Of a stretch of DNA of 64,000 nt, positions 41,276 through 47,466 are shown piece by piece. Source of the DNA: a virus. Made by a program: the position numbers and the translations under genes. The stretch covers positions 61,415 through 125,414 of IMG/VR virus record IMGVR_UViG_3300028909_000017; one strand, written 5' to 3'. The stretch's first letter is position 1, and every line of letters starts with the position of its first letter. The notes under the pieces are model-generated. The model saw only the letters and a list, made by a program, of their open reading frames with translations, searched no databases and was not told the origin of the DNA.

Positions 41276-41466
41276 TACTGCCTTATATTTAAAGAGTCAA
41301 TATGATCATGACCACATTTTGGATATCCACAACAAGGGCAATTTTTCTTTTCTGCTAGCTTTCCACATGGTGTCAGGCACGATGAACAGCGAATAATTGC
41401 AGTTAATTCAATGTCATCAAAATTCACTATTTCCAATGGAGCATTACAACCGTATTTGCATTTCAT
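41275..41466 (-). CDS. Cys-rich zinc protein, 63 aa
   Basis: Nine or more cysteines in CKYGC, CSSC, CGKL, CPCC and CGHDH, enough for two zinc sites. Overlaps the GNAT gene by one base. Unknown role. Confidence 0.6.
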   Translation of the reverse strand: MKCKYGCNAPLEIVNFDDIELTAIIRCSSCLTPCGKLAEKKNCPCCGYPKCGHDHIDSLNIRQ

Positions 41467-41487
41467 AATTATCCTCGTTAACGATTA

Positions 41488-41590
41488 ATATCGGGTGTTC
41501 CTAATATCTCCTTCGATATTTTGTAGGACTTGGACTTTAAGACCCCTATGCTGGCTTTACATCTTTTCGTATGTAAAGGCACCCGATATT
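41488..41590 (-). ncRNA. Structured RNA candidate closed by 14-bp inverted repeat
   Basis: Ends ATTAATATCGGGTG/CACCCGATATTAAT are exact complements. Inside are CTTTACAT/ATGTAAAG, a GGTCTT/AAGTCC arm and AATATC/GATATT within TCCTA/TAGGA: a three-armed, cloverleaf-like fold without tRNA loops. Its 5' end overlaps the stop of the gene at 41589. Confidence 0.5.
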
Positions 41591-41828
41591 AATTTTCTAA
41601 AATATAAATTAATGATTCATTTTCCGATGCTTTAATTAATTCGTTGGCATCCCAAAAATAATTTTCGTTATTTACATTTAACGATATAAACGACTCACCG
41701 GGTTTTAAAGTTTCAATTATTCGGTTAATTTGACCCAATATTAAAGTTGAGTTATTATGCAATGCAGGAATAACCGGTAACCATACAACATCTCCGATTT
41801 TTAATGAAATACCATTTCCATCGATCAT
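41589..41828 (-). CDS. SH3/KOW-like small protein family member
   Basis: 79 residues: MIDGNGISLKIGDVVWLPV opening and SENESLIYILEN tail. One of the most typical members outside the 60-63 kb array. Confidence 0.62.
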   Translation of the reverse strand: MIDGNGISLKIGDVVWLPVIPALHNNSTLILGQINRIIETLKPGESFISLNVNNENYFWDANELIKASENESLIYILEN

Positions 41829-41995
41829 TATTTTTCAATTTTAATTATCTGATGATCGTTAGTATTGCACTCGCCATTCATATGCATCAATTTAAGTTGC
41901 TTTCGATTTTTTGCCCACCATTGCCGCCAATTAATAGTTCTTTTATTGTTTCGTAATGGCAGCAAATGTTCACAATTTTTACACCAGAGTTGCAT
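41828..41995 (-). CDS. Small basic protein with WCKNC, 55 aa
   Basis: ATG 41995 after AGAGGAGAAAG, a strong ribosome site; stops overlapping the next gene's start. WCKNCEH plus a Trp/Arg/Lys-rich middle (NWRQWWAKNRK) suggest a nucleic-acid-binding zinc peptide. Confidence 0.6.
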   Translation of the reverse strand: MQLWCKNCEHLLPLRNNKRTINWRQWWAKNRKQLKLMHMNGECNTNDHQIIKIEK

Positions 41996-42112
41996 TAATC
42001 TTTCTCCTCTTTATTTTGCGTTTATACGGTGCGGACCCGTCTTTTCTTCTTTAACGATAACCTGCAGATTACCAACAAAGTGTCCTAAATCCGTTAGACG
42101 ATCGCGCAAAAA

Positions 42113-42328
42113 TTATTTTTCCAATAAGTAAATCATTGCTTCATCGGTTGATAATTCACGAATAATTTCACTTTCCAGAATCGTAAATGAACCATCAATT
42201 ATATATGCCTGAGTTATGCCCGTCAAATTTCTACATTCTATAATTTTTCCTATATGAGAATTTCGGGGTGGTCTTTCGGAATAATAACTATATTCGACAT
42301 ATGACCCTATCGCATATTTATAATTCAT
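42113..42328 (-). CDS. SH3/KOW-like small protein family member
   Basis: 71 residues: MNYKYAIGSYVEYSYY opening, IRELSTDEAMIYLLEK tail. Intact partner of the broken copy at 42337. Confidence 0.6.
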   Translation of the reverse strand: MNYKYAIGSYVEYSYYSERPPRNSHIGKIIECRNLTGITQAYIIDGSFTILESEIIRELSTDEAMIYLLEK

Positions 42329-42336
42329 TGAAGTTG

Positions 42337-42535
42337 TTACCTTTCCAATAGATATATTAACGATTCTTCCCTGGTTAATTCACGAATAATTTCATTCTGA
42401 AGAACATTCTAGCTATCAATATTATATAATTGGTTTACCGTTCCCGTTGAATAACGCGAAATAATTTTACCTATTTTGTTATAGATACTAGATAGTATCT
42501 ATAACAAATAAACCAATTTCATATTTGTATGTCAT
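42337..42535 (-). pseudogene. Broken SH3/KOW family copy interrupted by a palindrome
   Basis: Opens MTYKYEIGLFV like 42113, then hits the palindrome at 42476-42507 and stops; homology resumes with KIGKIISRYS...IIRELTREESLIYLLER but with another stop (TAG). The palindrome replaces about ten residues. Confidence 0.65.
42476..42507. repeat. 32-bp palindrome inside a broken gene
   Basis: Half-site TTGTTATAGATACTA, two central bases. Looks like an inserted element or the footprint of one, since the intact paralogue 42113 lacks it. Confidence 0.75.
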
Positions 42536-42546
42536 TTTAATCTTTT

Positions 42547-42621
42547 TGGTAGGCGAGGAGAATTTCGAAATCTCGATCTTCCTCTTATAAGGGGGACGCT
42601 TTACCTCTAAGCTACTCGCCT
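42547..42621 (-). tRNA. tRNA-Ile(TAT)
   Basis: Acceptor AGGCGAG/CTCGCCT, A73, CCA encoded, anticodon loop CTTATAA (stem with one mismatch). Reads the rare AUA codon. Confidence 0.82.
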
Positions 42622-42641
42622 ACATTTTAAATCTAATCTTT

Positions 42642-42719
42642 TGGTGGGACTAGTGGGCATCGAACCCACGACCTCCGCCTTAAAGGGGCGTTGCTGCTGC
42701 CAAACTGAGCTATAGTCCC
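42642..42719 (-). tRNA. tRNA-Lys(TTT) with C33
   Basis: Acceptor GGGACTA/TAGTCCC, A73, CCA; stem CGCC/GGCG, loop CCTTTAA, so C at 33. Confidence 0.82.
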
Positions 42720-42732
42720 GTTTTAAAACTTT

Positions 42733-42825
42733 TGGTGCGACCGGTGAGATTTGAACTCACGGTGGGAGAATTACTCTCCATCAGATTAAGAGTCTGGTCT
42801 CTGCTAGCCTCTCGAGTACGATCGC
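42733..42825 (-). tRNA. tRNA-Lys(CTT) with long variable arm
   Basis: Acceptor GCGATCG/CGGTCGC, A73, CCA encoded; stem CAGA/TCTG, loop CTCTTAA gives CTT. Variable arm GGAGA-GTAA-TTCTCC is class II, unexpected for Lys. Confidence 0.72.
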
Positions 42826-42897
42826 ATTTTAAAATCGTTACCAATTTTTAACCCTTGAATTTTTCCTGTATGTTTCGTTCGCGTGTGCTATAAACTA

Positions 42898-42973
42898 TTG
42901 TCAGAGTGAGTCTCGACCTCACATTTCCCAGGCTTACAGCCGTAAGGGCGTCTTACCATTAAACTATCTGACT
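42898..42973 (-). tRNA. tRNA-like, possibly Tyr(GTA)
   Basis: Acceptor GTCAGA/TCTGAC, T arm GTGAG-GTCGAGA-CTCAC, D arm GTTTAATGGTAAGAC are good. The anticodon arm pairs poorly around CTGTAAG; position 1-72 is A-A. Identity uncertain. Confidence 0.55.
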
Positions 42974-43028
42974 AGCTCGAGACTTCTACTCGAGATCGCT
43001 TCACAATGTCAAAAAGCGTTTGAATCGA

Positions 43029-43211
43029 TTAAAATTTGTTTAAAGACCGAATAAAGTCAAGAGGTAAACTATCATCCCACCCTTTATTGCTACTCCACTT
43101 TTCTATAGTGTCAATATACATTGCAACAAATATACATAGAATCATTGGGCTAATAGTCAATAAAACAACCAAATAAAAAATCTTAAATATTAATCTTACA
43201 ACAAATTTCAT
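43029..43211 (-). CDS. Small membrane protein, 60 aa
   Basis: ATG after AAAGGATAAT. One long membrane helix (about 8-33) and an acidic/aromatic tail. Function unknown. Confidence 0.55.
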   Translation of the reverse strand: MKFVVRLIFKIFYLVVLLTISPMILCIFVAMYIDTIEKWSSNKGWDDSLPLDFIRSLNKF

Positions 43212-43315
43212 ATTATCCTTTCTTAAATTATTTGCTGATACTTATCACGTATCAATCTCAACATTCAATATTATCGAACTGTCGACTGTCGTCATGCTCG
43301 ACCCACAAATAAAGT

Positions 43316-43450
43316 TGGCTGAAGGGGTGGGATTCGGACCCACAATGACTTTCATCGCTCGGTTACTTTTGGTCTTACTGGAATCAAACCAGCATAATGC
43401 AAACCTGCGAGACCCACAGCCGAGTGCCTTACCATTCGGCACACCCTTCA
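43316..43450 (-). tRNA. tRNA (Gln-like) with 50-nt insertion in the anticodon loop
   Basis: Outer fold is complete: acceptor TGAAGGG/CCCTTCA, G73, CCA, D arm TGCC...GGCA, anticodon stem CTCGG/CCGAG, hairpin variable arm, T arm GTGGG-TCCGAAT-CCCAC. The anticodon loop (43363-43419) is 57 nt instead of 7 and holds a smaller acceptor-plus-T-arm-like piece (GGTCT...AGACC, CTGG-TTTGATT-CCAG). T1 and G73 suggest Gln. Anticodon cannot be read. Confidence 0.6.
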
Positions 43451-43462
43451 AAAATTCATTTT

Positions 43463-43612
43463 TTAAGTTTCATCATATATCTTTTTCTGACAGTATAAAC
43501 ATATATGCCGCATATTTATTTCCCTGTAAATTTCTTCATCAAATGGATCAGCAACGTATTCTACATCTGGTTTAACTTCACCACATTCATCGCAAGTTGA
43601 TTCATGATCCAT
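43463..43612 (-). CDS. Zinc-ribbon micro-protein, 49 aa
   Basis: ATG at 43612 after TTGGAGAACAT. CDEC near the start and CLYC near the end form one zinc ribbon; acidic in between. Own promoter at 43636-43665. Confidence 0.65.
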   Translation of the reverse strand: MDHESTCDECGEVKPDVEYVADPFDEEIYREINMRHICLYCQKKIYDET

Positions 43613-43635
43613 AATGTTCTCCAATCACTATTTAA

Positions 43636-43665
43636 ATAGTATCATATCTGCCATTAAATTGTCAA
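43636..43665 (-). promoter_or_regulatory. sigma70-type promoter
   Basis: TTGACA (43660-43665) with GATACT 16 bp away or TACTAT 18 bp away (43636-43643). Confidence 0.65.
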
Positions 43666-43674
43666 TCTGAAATT

Positions 43675-43748
43675 CGGTTCTGACAAAATTCGAATTTGCA
43701 TCTTTCTCCGTGACAAGGAGACGCTCTATCCAGTTAAGCTACAGAACC
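43675..43748 (-). tRNA. tRNA-Asp(GTC)
   Basis: Acceptor GGTTCTG/CAGAACC, G73 (Asp identity), anticodon stem TCTCC/GGAGA, loop TTGTCAC. No CCA. Confidence 0.9.
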
Positions 43749-43753
43749 ATTAT

Positions 43754-43834
43754 TGCGGTTGATAGGATTTGATACCTATACTAAAGTGGAAGAAATCATC
43801 TACCCACTGCCTCTGTTGTTTGGGCTACAACCGC
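43754..43834 (-). tRNA. tRNA-like with enlarged anticodon loop
   Basis: Acceptor GCGGTTG/CAACCGC, A73 and a D arm with GCC/GGC. The AGTGG/CCACT stem encloses 14 bases instead of 7 and the T arm is irregular, so identity is not assignable. Confidence 0.45.
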
Positions 43835-43846
43835 AAATTTTAAAAT

Positions 43847-43932
43847 TGGTCAGAGCGGAGAGATTCGAACTCTCGATACCCGAAGGTGCCGCGCCCCAAA
43901 CGCGGAGGCAAACCAGACCTGCCGCCGCTCTG
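43847..43932 (-). tRNA. tRNA-Pro(TGG), extended variable arm
   Basis: Acceptor CAGAGCG/CGCTCTG (C1-G72), A73, CCA, anticodon stem CCGCG/CGCGG, loop TTTGGGG; variable region ACC-TTCG-GGT. Confidence 0.88.
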
Positions 43933-43954
43933 ACATTTAAATTTCTGAAAGTAT

Positions 43955-44041
43955 TGGAGCGGGTGAGGAGATTTGAACTCCCAGTGATTTTTCAATCTCC
44001 GGTTTGGAAGACCGGTTCCATACCAAATAGGATTCACCCGC
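43955..44041 (-). tRNA. tRNA-Gly(TCC), second copy, extended variable arm
   Basis: Acceptor GCGGGTG/CACCCGC, U73, CCA, anticodon stem CCGGT/ACCGG, loop CTTCCAA; variable arm GATT/AATC. Confidence 0.88.
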
Positions 44042-44049
44042 ATGTTAAA

Positions 44050-44586
44050 TTAATTTCGTTTAAAACTCTTATGTGTTTTCCAAAAATCTGATCGACATTC
44101 CGGTGGAATTACATCCAATCCTAATTTTTCAAAAACATCGTTTTCTGTTTTGCTTGCAACACTAATGCCGTTTTTAAACAGACCATATTGATTCAATTTC
44201 TCAAAACCTTTATTCTTGCAATATGTCCTTAAACTGATATTGAACTGGGCATTTCCCGTTGCATGAATGCAAGCTGAACCAAAACTATCTAACGGAACGG
44301 TAATAAATTCAACTCTTACGGTCTTGTTTTCAAATACAATATCCAAACTCAAAAGTGCATCACCGCTTCGTACAATTGTATAAGGATAAACATTTTTGAT
44401 GATAAAGAGTAAATCATTAATTGAACAATCCGTTACAACAATATCCAAATCACCGATTTCTTCTTTATGTCGTCTCCATGAACCACAAACCTTATGATTG
44501 ATATTATTTTTATCTAAAATCGTTTGATATTTTTGAATAATTTCAGACGCTTGAATTCTCGAAATTTTGTTTTCAGTTTGCGACAT
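44050..44586 (-). CDS. Polymerase beta-like (PolX) nucleotidyltransferase
   Basis: 178 residues. KVCGSWRRHKEEIGDLDIVV is the GS...DxD nucleotidyltransferase motif with the two metal Asp; then LDIVFENKTVRVEFITVP (third Asp/Glu strand), and TGNAQFNISLRTYCKNKGFEKLNQYGLF, the PolX thumb. Only the palm and thumb are present, about half the length of Pol beta. Could fill DNA gaps in repair or add nucleotides. Confidence 0.82.
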   Translation of the reverse strand: MSQTENKISRIQASEIIQKYQTILDKNNINHKVCGSWRRHKEEIGDLDIVVTDCSINDLLFIIKNVYPYTIVRSGDALLSLDIVFENKTVRVEFITVPLDSFGSACIHATGNAQFNISLRTYCKNKGFEKLNQYGLFKNGISVASKTENDVFEKLGLDVIPPECRSDFWKTHKSFKRN

Positions 44587-44587
44587 T

Positions 44588-44764
44588 TCAACCTTTCTTT
44601 AGTCGTGCCTCAATGATTGCTTTTACCAATTCCGGATCTGCTGATTTTAATCCACCAAGAATTAAAGATTTTTTAATTTCATGTAATGGGTCATCTTCCG
44701 GTATTAAACAATCGTTTTCTCTAGGATAATCTAAATTATGTGTCGTTATTTTTATCTGCGTCAT
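44588..44764 (-). CDS. Hypothetical acidic protein, 58 aa
   Basis: ATG 44764 to TGA 44588, ending 1-2 bases before the PolX start. Charged, helical C-terminus (SADPELVKAIIEARLKK). A 24-aa frame at 44736-44810 (MAVKTVNFQVGNWATYD) overlaps its start and may be a leader. Confidence 0.5.
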   Translation of the reverse strand: MTQIKITTHNLDYPRENDCLIPEDDPLHEIKKSLILGGLKSADPELVKAIIEARLKKG

Positions 44765-44833
44765 ATGTTGCCCAATTCCCTACTTGAAAATTCACGGTTT
44801 TTACTGCCATATTTGTATGGTTCTTATTAAAAT

Positions 44834-44917
44834 TGGTAGCCCACCTCGGATTTGAACCGAGACGCTCGAAAGCGGACGCTCTTAAGGCGTATGTGTCTGC
44901 CGTTCCACCAGTGGGCC
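44834..44917 (-). tRNA. tRNA-Leu(TAA)
   Basis: Acceptor GGCCCAC/GTGGGCT, A73, CCA, anticodon stem ACGC/GCGT, loop CTTAAGA, class II variable arm. Confidence 0.9.
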
Positions 44918-44924
44918 AAAACTT

Positions 44925-45350
44925 AATTCTCAATGGAGGGGCCTTATATGCAGGTTCGAATCCCACAACTTCGGCGCCCCCAATGATAGGGATAAATTAC
45001 GAGGAACAGCTTCGAATACTGTACACTCTACTTTATCCCGACTTCAAATTTAATGGCGATTGACCGTATGAGCAAGAGGTCGACTTTGCTGCTTCGGTGT
45101 CGCCTAGTGAGATAAAATCGTATGTATGCATATTCGAATATGCATGGCTTCAATTTTATCCCTTTAAATTTTTTGTGAGGGGTTTCACCTCACACCATCA
45201 TGAATTATTCTTTACATGACTAACGTTCAATCTTTATTACGTCGCATTTTTAGGCAAAATGCGGAAACAAACCGGGGAGCAATGAATTTCACGAAACGTT
45301 CCGCTATCGATGATCAATCGAATTATGCGTCTATCTGCCCCTGGTATGCT
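44925..45350. other. Gene-free stretch with tRNA-like fragments and hairpins
   Basis: No supported gene in 425 bases. Contains a plus-strand mini tRNA-like piece (about 44935-44981: GGGGC...GCCCC ends with GGTTCGAATCC), a 20-bp palindrome ATGCATATTCGAATATGCAT (45129-45148), a GTGAGG/CCTCAC hairpin and GCATTTT/AAAATGC. Probably decayed or mobile RNA sequence. Confidence 0.45.
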
Positions 45351-45352
45351 GT

Positions 45353-45422
45353 TAGTTACAATGGGATTCGAACCCATAACCACGGCTCAACCGCCGTTGC
45401 TCTACCATTGAGCTATGTAATT
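45353..45422 (-). tRNA. tRNA-Gln(TTG) or Asn(GTT), 6-base anticodon loop
   Basis: Acceptor AATTACA/TGTAACT (one mismatch), A73, T arm ATGGG-TTCGAAT-CCCAT. Stem ACGGC/GCCGT encloses only GGTTGA, so the anticodon frame is ambiguous; a missing base is possible. Confidence 0.55.
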
Positions 45423-45424
45423 AT

Positions 45425-45640
45425 TAAGCATACCAATTTCAAAAATTTATTGCTATGGAACTCTTATCCTGGATAAACAAGACGGTTTAATTGTATCAAT
45501 CCTATTCAGCCATTCTATCTAAACTGTATTGCTCTGGAATTGAAACGACGGATAACTCACGCAGGGATTTATTGAGCAGACGCTTATTCATCCATTCCAG
45601 TTAAATCTAAACTTTGCCAGTATTTCAGGCCACTAGCCAG
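45425..45640. other. Gene-free stretch upstream of tandem promoters
   Basis: No open frame with ribosome site and no clear RNA fold. Probably the leader region transcribed from the promoters at 45644-45738. Confidence 0.4.
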
Positions 45641-45643
45641 ACC

Positions 45644-45672
45644 TAAATAACATCATTTATTTCAATTGTCAA
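45644..45672 (-). promoter_or_regulatory. sigma70-type promoter
   Basis: TTGACA (45667-45672), 17-bp spacer, TATTTA (45644-45649). Confidence 0.6.
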
Positions 45673-45709
45673 ATATCCAAAATTCATTTTGGCCTAAGCC
45701 AACTTTTCA

Positions 45710-45738
45710 AGTTTAACACTTTAAAAATCTGTTGTCAA
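45710..45738 (-). promoter_or_regulatory. sigma70-type promoter
   Basis: TTGACA (45733-45738), 17-bp spacer, TAAACT (45710-45715). Tandem with the previous one. Confidence 0.65.
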
Positions 45739-45745
45739 CTTCTTT

Positions 45746-45898
45746 TTAACTCATCCAACCACGAAATTTCATCTTTACCGGAGCATTTTCGGGATCCATC
45801 TTTCCAGCTCGTCGCATTCCCTTTGATGCTCTTCGCTTCAAAAATCTACGATAGCCAATTGAGGAAGCGTCAATCTTTTCAACCTTGCAAAATTTCAT
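45746..45898 (-). CDS. Very basic small protein, 50 aa
   Basis: ATG 45898 after AAAGGCAG. Rich in Arg/Lys (YRRFLKRRASKGMRRAGK), likely nucleic-acid binding. A tiny 18-aa frame precedes it. Driven by the promoter at 45958-45986. Confidence 0.6.
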   Translation of the reverse strand: MKFCKVEKIDASSIGYRRFLKRRASKGMRRAGKMDPENAPVKMKFRGWMS

Positions 45899-45957
45899 AT
45901 TCTGCCTTTCTTGCTACAACTTTGAATTCTTCCATTTGAACTTCCTACCACTCTCTT

Positions 45958-45986
45958 AGTGTATCAAATTGGCGTTAAAATGTCAA
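45958..45986 (-). promoter_or_regulatory. sigma70-type promoter
   Basis: TTGACA (45981-45986), 17-bp spacer, TACACT (45958-45963). Overlaps the stop region of the upstream gene. Confidence 0.75.
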
Positions 45987-46162
45987 CCGTTAATTTCTTC
46001 TCTCAAACGAATTACAACATCATCTTGATCAGCAAATCGATTTCCTTTAATTACCTCACCGTCAACGGTTTCGTAATTTCCCGTCGGAGCAATAGTTCGA
46101 TACAATTCAATCAGCCTTTGTTCCTCCACTCTAAAAATTGCTCGTGATTGTAAATCCGCCAT
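45983..46162 (-). CDS. Hypothetical protein, 59 aa
   Basis: ATG 46162 after GTGAGGAGATCAGAC. MADLQSRAIFRVEEQRLIEL opening is helical; ends DDVVIRLREE. Follows one of three copies of a promoter-leader cassette. Unknown function. Confidence 0.6.
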   Translation of the reverse strand: MADLQSRAIFRVEEQRLIELYRTIAPTGNYETVDGEVIKGNRFADQDDVVIRLREEING

Positions 46163-46163
46163 G

Positions 46164-46238
46164 TCTGATCTCCTCACTGAAATAATTATAGCAAATGTTG
46201 CCACCGAATGCAAGAAAATAATTTCTATTGAAAACAAA
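46164..46238. repeat. 75-bp direct repeat, copy 1 (promoter-leader cassette)
   Basis: Identical to 47031-47105. Carries promoter, 5' leader and GAGGAGAT ribosome site. Confidence 0.9.
46185..46213 (-). promoter_or_regulatory. sigma70-type promoter in repeated cassette
   Basis: TTGCAT (46208-46213), 17-bp spacer, TATAAT (46185-46190). Confidence 0.75.
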
Positions 46239-46359
46239 GGACTTAAAAATCTATTTCAGGATACAAATTTTAGGGTAATATCAATGCTTGCACTACTACC
46301 TAGTAGAGCGTTATGGGGCAATTTTACTTAAATCTGCCCTTTAACATCAACAATTTAAT

Positions 46360-46435
46360 TGGTGGCTACTGCGGGTTTCGAGCCCGCGACACCGACGTCT
46401 TCAACGTCGTGCTCTACCATCTGAGCTAAGTAGCC
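46360..46435 (-). tRNA. tRNA-Phe(GAA)
   Basis: Acceptor GGCTACT/AGTAGCC, A73, CCA, anticodon stem CGACG/CGTCG, loop TTGAAGA. Confidence 0.93.
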
Positions 46436-46506
46436 AATTGGTGATTCCGACCTTTCATCGAACGGGACGAACCCTTTCAATCTTATCGTCTCTGGAGTTT
46501 GATTTT

Positions 46507-46575
46507 TGGTGGATTGTGTGGGACTTGGCACCCACTTGTTCGGCGCTAGCACTATGCCAACCCATCTGAAATTCC
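46507..46575 (-). tRNA. Degenerate tRNA-like, possibly Ala(TGC)
   Basis: CCA and A73 at 46507-46510, T-like GTGGG...CCCAC with an 8-base loop, GGCAT/GCGCC anticodon stem with loop AGTGCTA. Acceptor has two mismatches. Probably a relic. Confidence 0.35.
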
Positions 46576-46611
46576 ATAAGCCGAATTCCGGACGTGTTCA
46601 AAAATTTTTTG

Positions 46612-46683
46612 TGGACCTGGAGAATTTTGAAATCTCGACCTTCGCATTGCAAATGCGACGCGCTGCCTCTGCGCCACAGGCCC
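46612..46683 (-). tRNA. tRNA-Ala(TGC)
   Basis: Acceptor GGGCCTG/CAGGTCC, A73, anticodon stem TCGCA/TGCGA, loop TTTGCAA; CCA replaced by CAA. Confidence 0.9.
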
Positions 46684-46897
46684 ATATTACTAGATTCAGT
46701 TTTTTCGAATAACCATTATTTTGTGTTCCCATCTGAACATGAATCCTATGCTGTTACTACAATTATACAACATAAGATTCATGTTTGTCTACAATTTCAA
46801 TTGTCAAATATTGCCAATTCTGACCATCTGTACGATCAGCGCGCTCTAAAACGCCTTCAAACTTTTTAATTATACAACATTTACTTCTGGTTGTACA

Positions 46898-47029
46898 TCA
46901 ATCCACGTATTCTTCCCAATCATAAAAATCGTCGTTCCAATAATCATCTTCACATTGAAAATAAAAATCGTCATCATTGTCGTCAAACTCGTCATCGTAG
47001 ATTTCATCAAACTCGTCAAAACATGACAT
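46898..47029 (-). CDS. Ultra-acidic micro-protein, 43 aa
   Basis: ATG 47029 after GTGAGGAGATCAGAT. More than half Asp/Glu, with aromatic residues (FDEFDEIYDDEFDDNDDDF). A DNA-mimic type composition. Sits behind the second promoter-leader cassette. Confidence 0.6.
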   Translation of the reverse strand: MSCFDEFDEIYDDEFDDNDDDFYFQCEDDYWNDDFYDWEEYVD

Positions 47030-47030
47030 A

Positions 47031-47105
47031 TCTGATCTCCTCACTGAAATAATTATAGCAAATGTTGCCACCGAATGCAAGAAAATAATTTCTATTGAAA
47101 ACAAA
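47031..47105. repeat. 75-bp direct repeat, copy 2 (promoter-leader cassette)
   Basis: Identical to 46164-46238; the first half recurs at 63877-63906. Confidence 0.9.
47052..47080 (-). promoter_or_regulatory. sigma70-type promoter in repeated cassette
   Basis: TTGCAT (47075-47080), 17-bp spacer, TATAAT (47052-47057). Confidence 0.75.
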
Positions 47106-47122
47106 AGAGTTATAGATTAATT

Positions 47123-47194
47123 TGGATCTCATCGGATTCGAACCGATTTCTACGACTTGCGGAGCCATTATTCTACCAATTAAACTAGAGACCC
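47123..47194 (-). tRNA. tRNA-Ala(CGC) with C33
   Basis: Acceptor GGGTCTC/GAGATCC, A73, stem ATGGC/GTCGT, loop TCCGCAA giving CGC with C at 33. No CCA. Confidence 0.7.
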
Positions 47195-47217
47195 ATTTAA
47201 AACTTTACTGCAATGAA

Positions 47218-47244
47218 AAACCCTGACCATTATAGTCAGGGTTT
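47218..47244 (-). terminator. Rho-independent terminator
   Basis: AAACCCTGAC/GTCAGGGTTT stem, loop of seven, TTTTT end. Similar in sequence to the terminator at 10455. Confidence 0.8.
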
Positions 47245-47267
47245 GGAAATACTTCCTATTCCTGACG

Positions 47268-47426
47268 TTACTCAATAGCCTTTGGTGCAAATTTGGGTTC
47301 ATTTATCATGTGTTTATTATTCGATTCGACGTCATCGATAAATAAATCATCTTCGGTTAACACATCGAACTTGCGTTCAGTTAATATCGGCTTTTCATTT
47401 ATTCGATTTGTTAATGTCTGCTTCAT
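47268..47426 (-). CDS. Hypothetical protein, 52 aa, tag-like start
   Basis: MKQTLTNRINE opening with I-N-E at 9-11 and a later L-T-E; acidic, ends KFAPKAIE. CTAAATA lies five bases before the ATG, as in the TATAAATA-controlled genes. Possibly another packaged peptide. Confidence 0.5.
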   Translation of the reverse strand: MKQTLTNRINEKPILTERKFDVLTEDDLFIDDVESNNKHMINEPKFAPKAIE

Positions 47427-47466
47427 ATAGTTATTTAGTCTTCCTTAAGGAAAAGTTCACATTATT

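Noticed and set aside
42010-42112. tRNA-like sequence with TTTTGCG/CGCAAAA ends and GTC-type T loop
   Set aside because: D-like part (TCGTCTAACGG) is good but acceptor spacing, anticodon arm and T arm do not fit; may be a tRNA-Asn relic, not supported enough to list.
44736-44810. 24-codon frame MAVKTVNFQVGNWATYD upstream of PolX neighbour
   Set aside because: Overlaps the better-supported 58-aa gene, lacks a ribosome site; kept only as a note.
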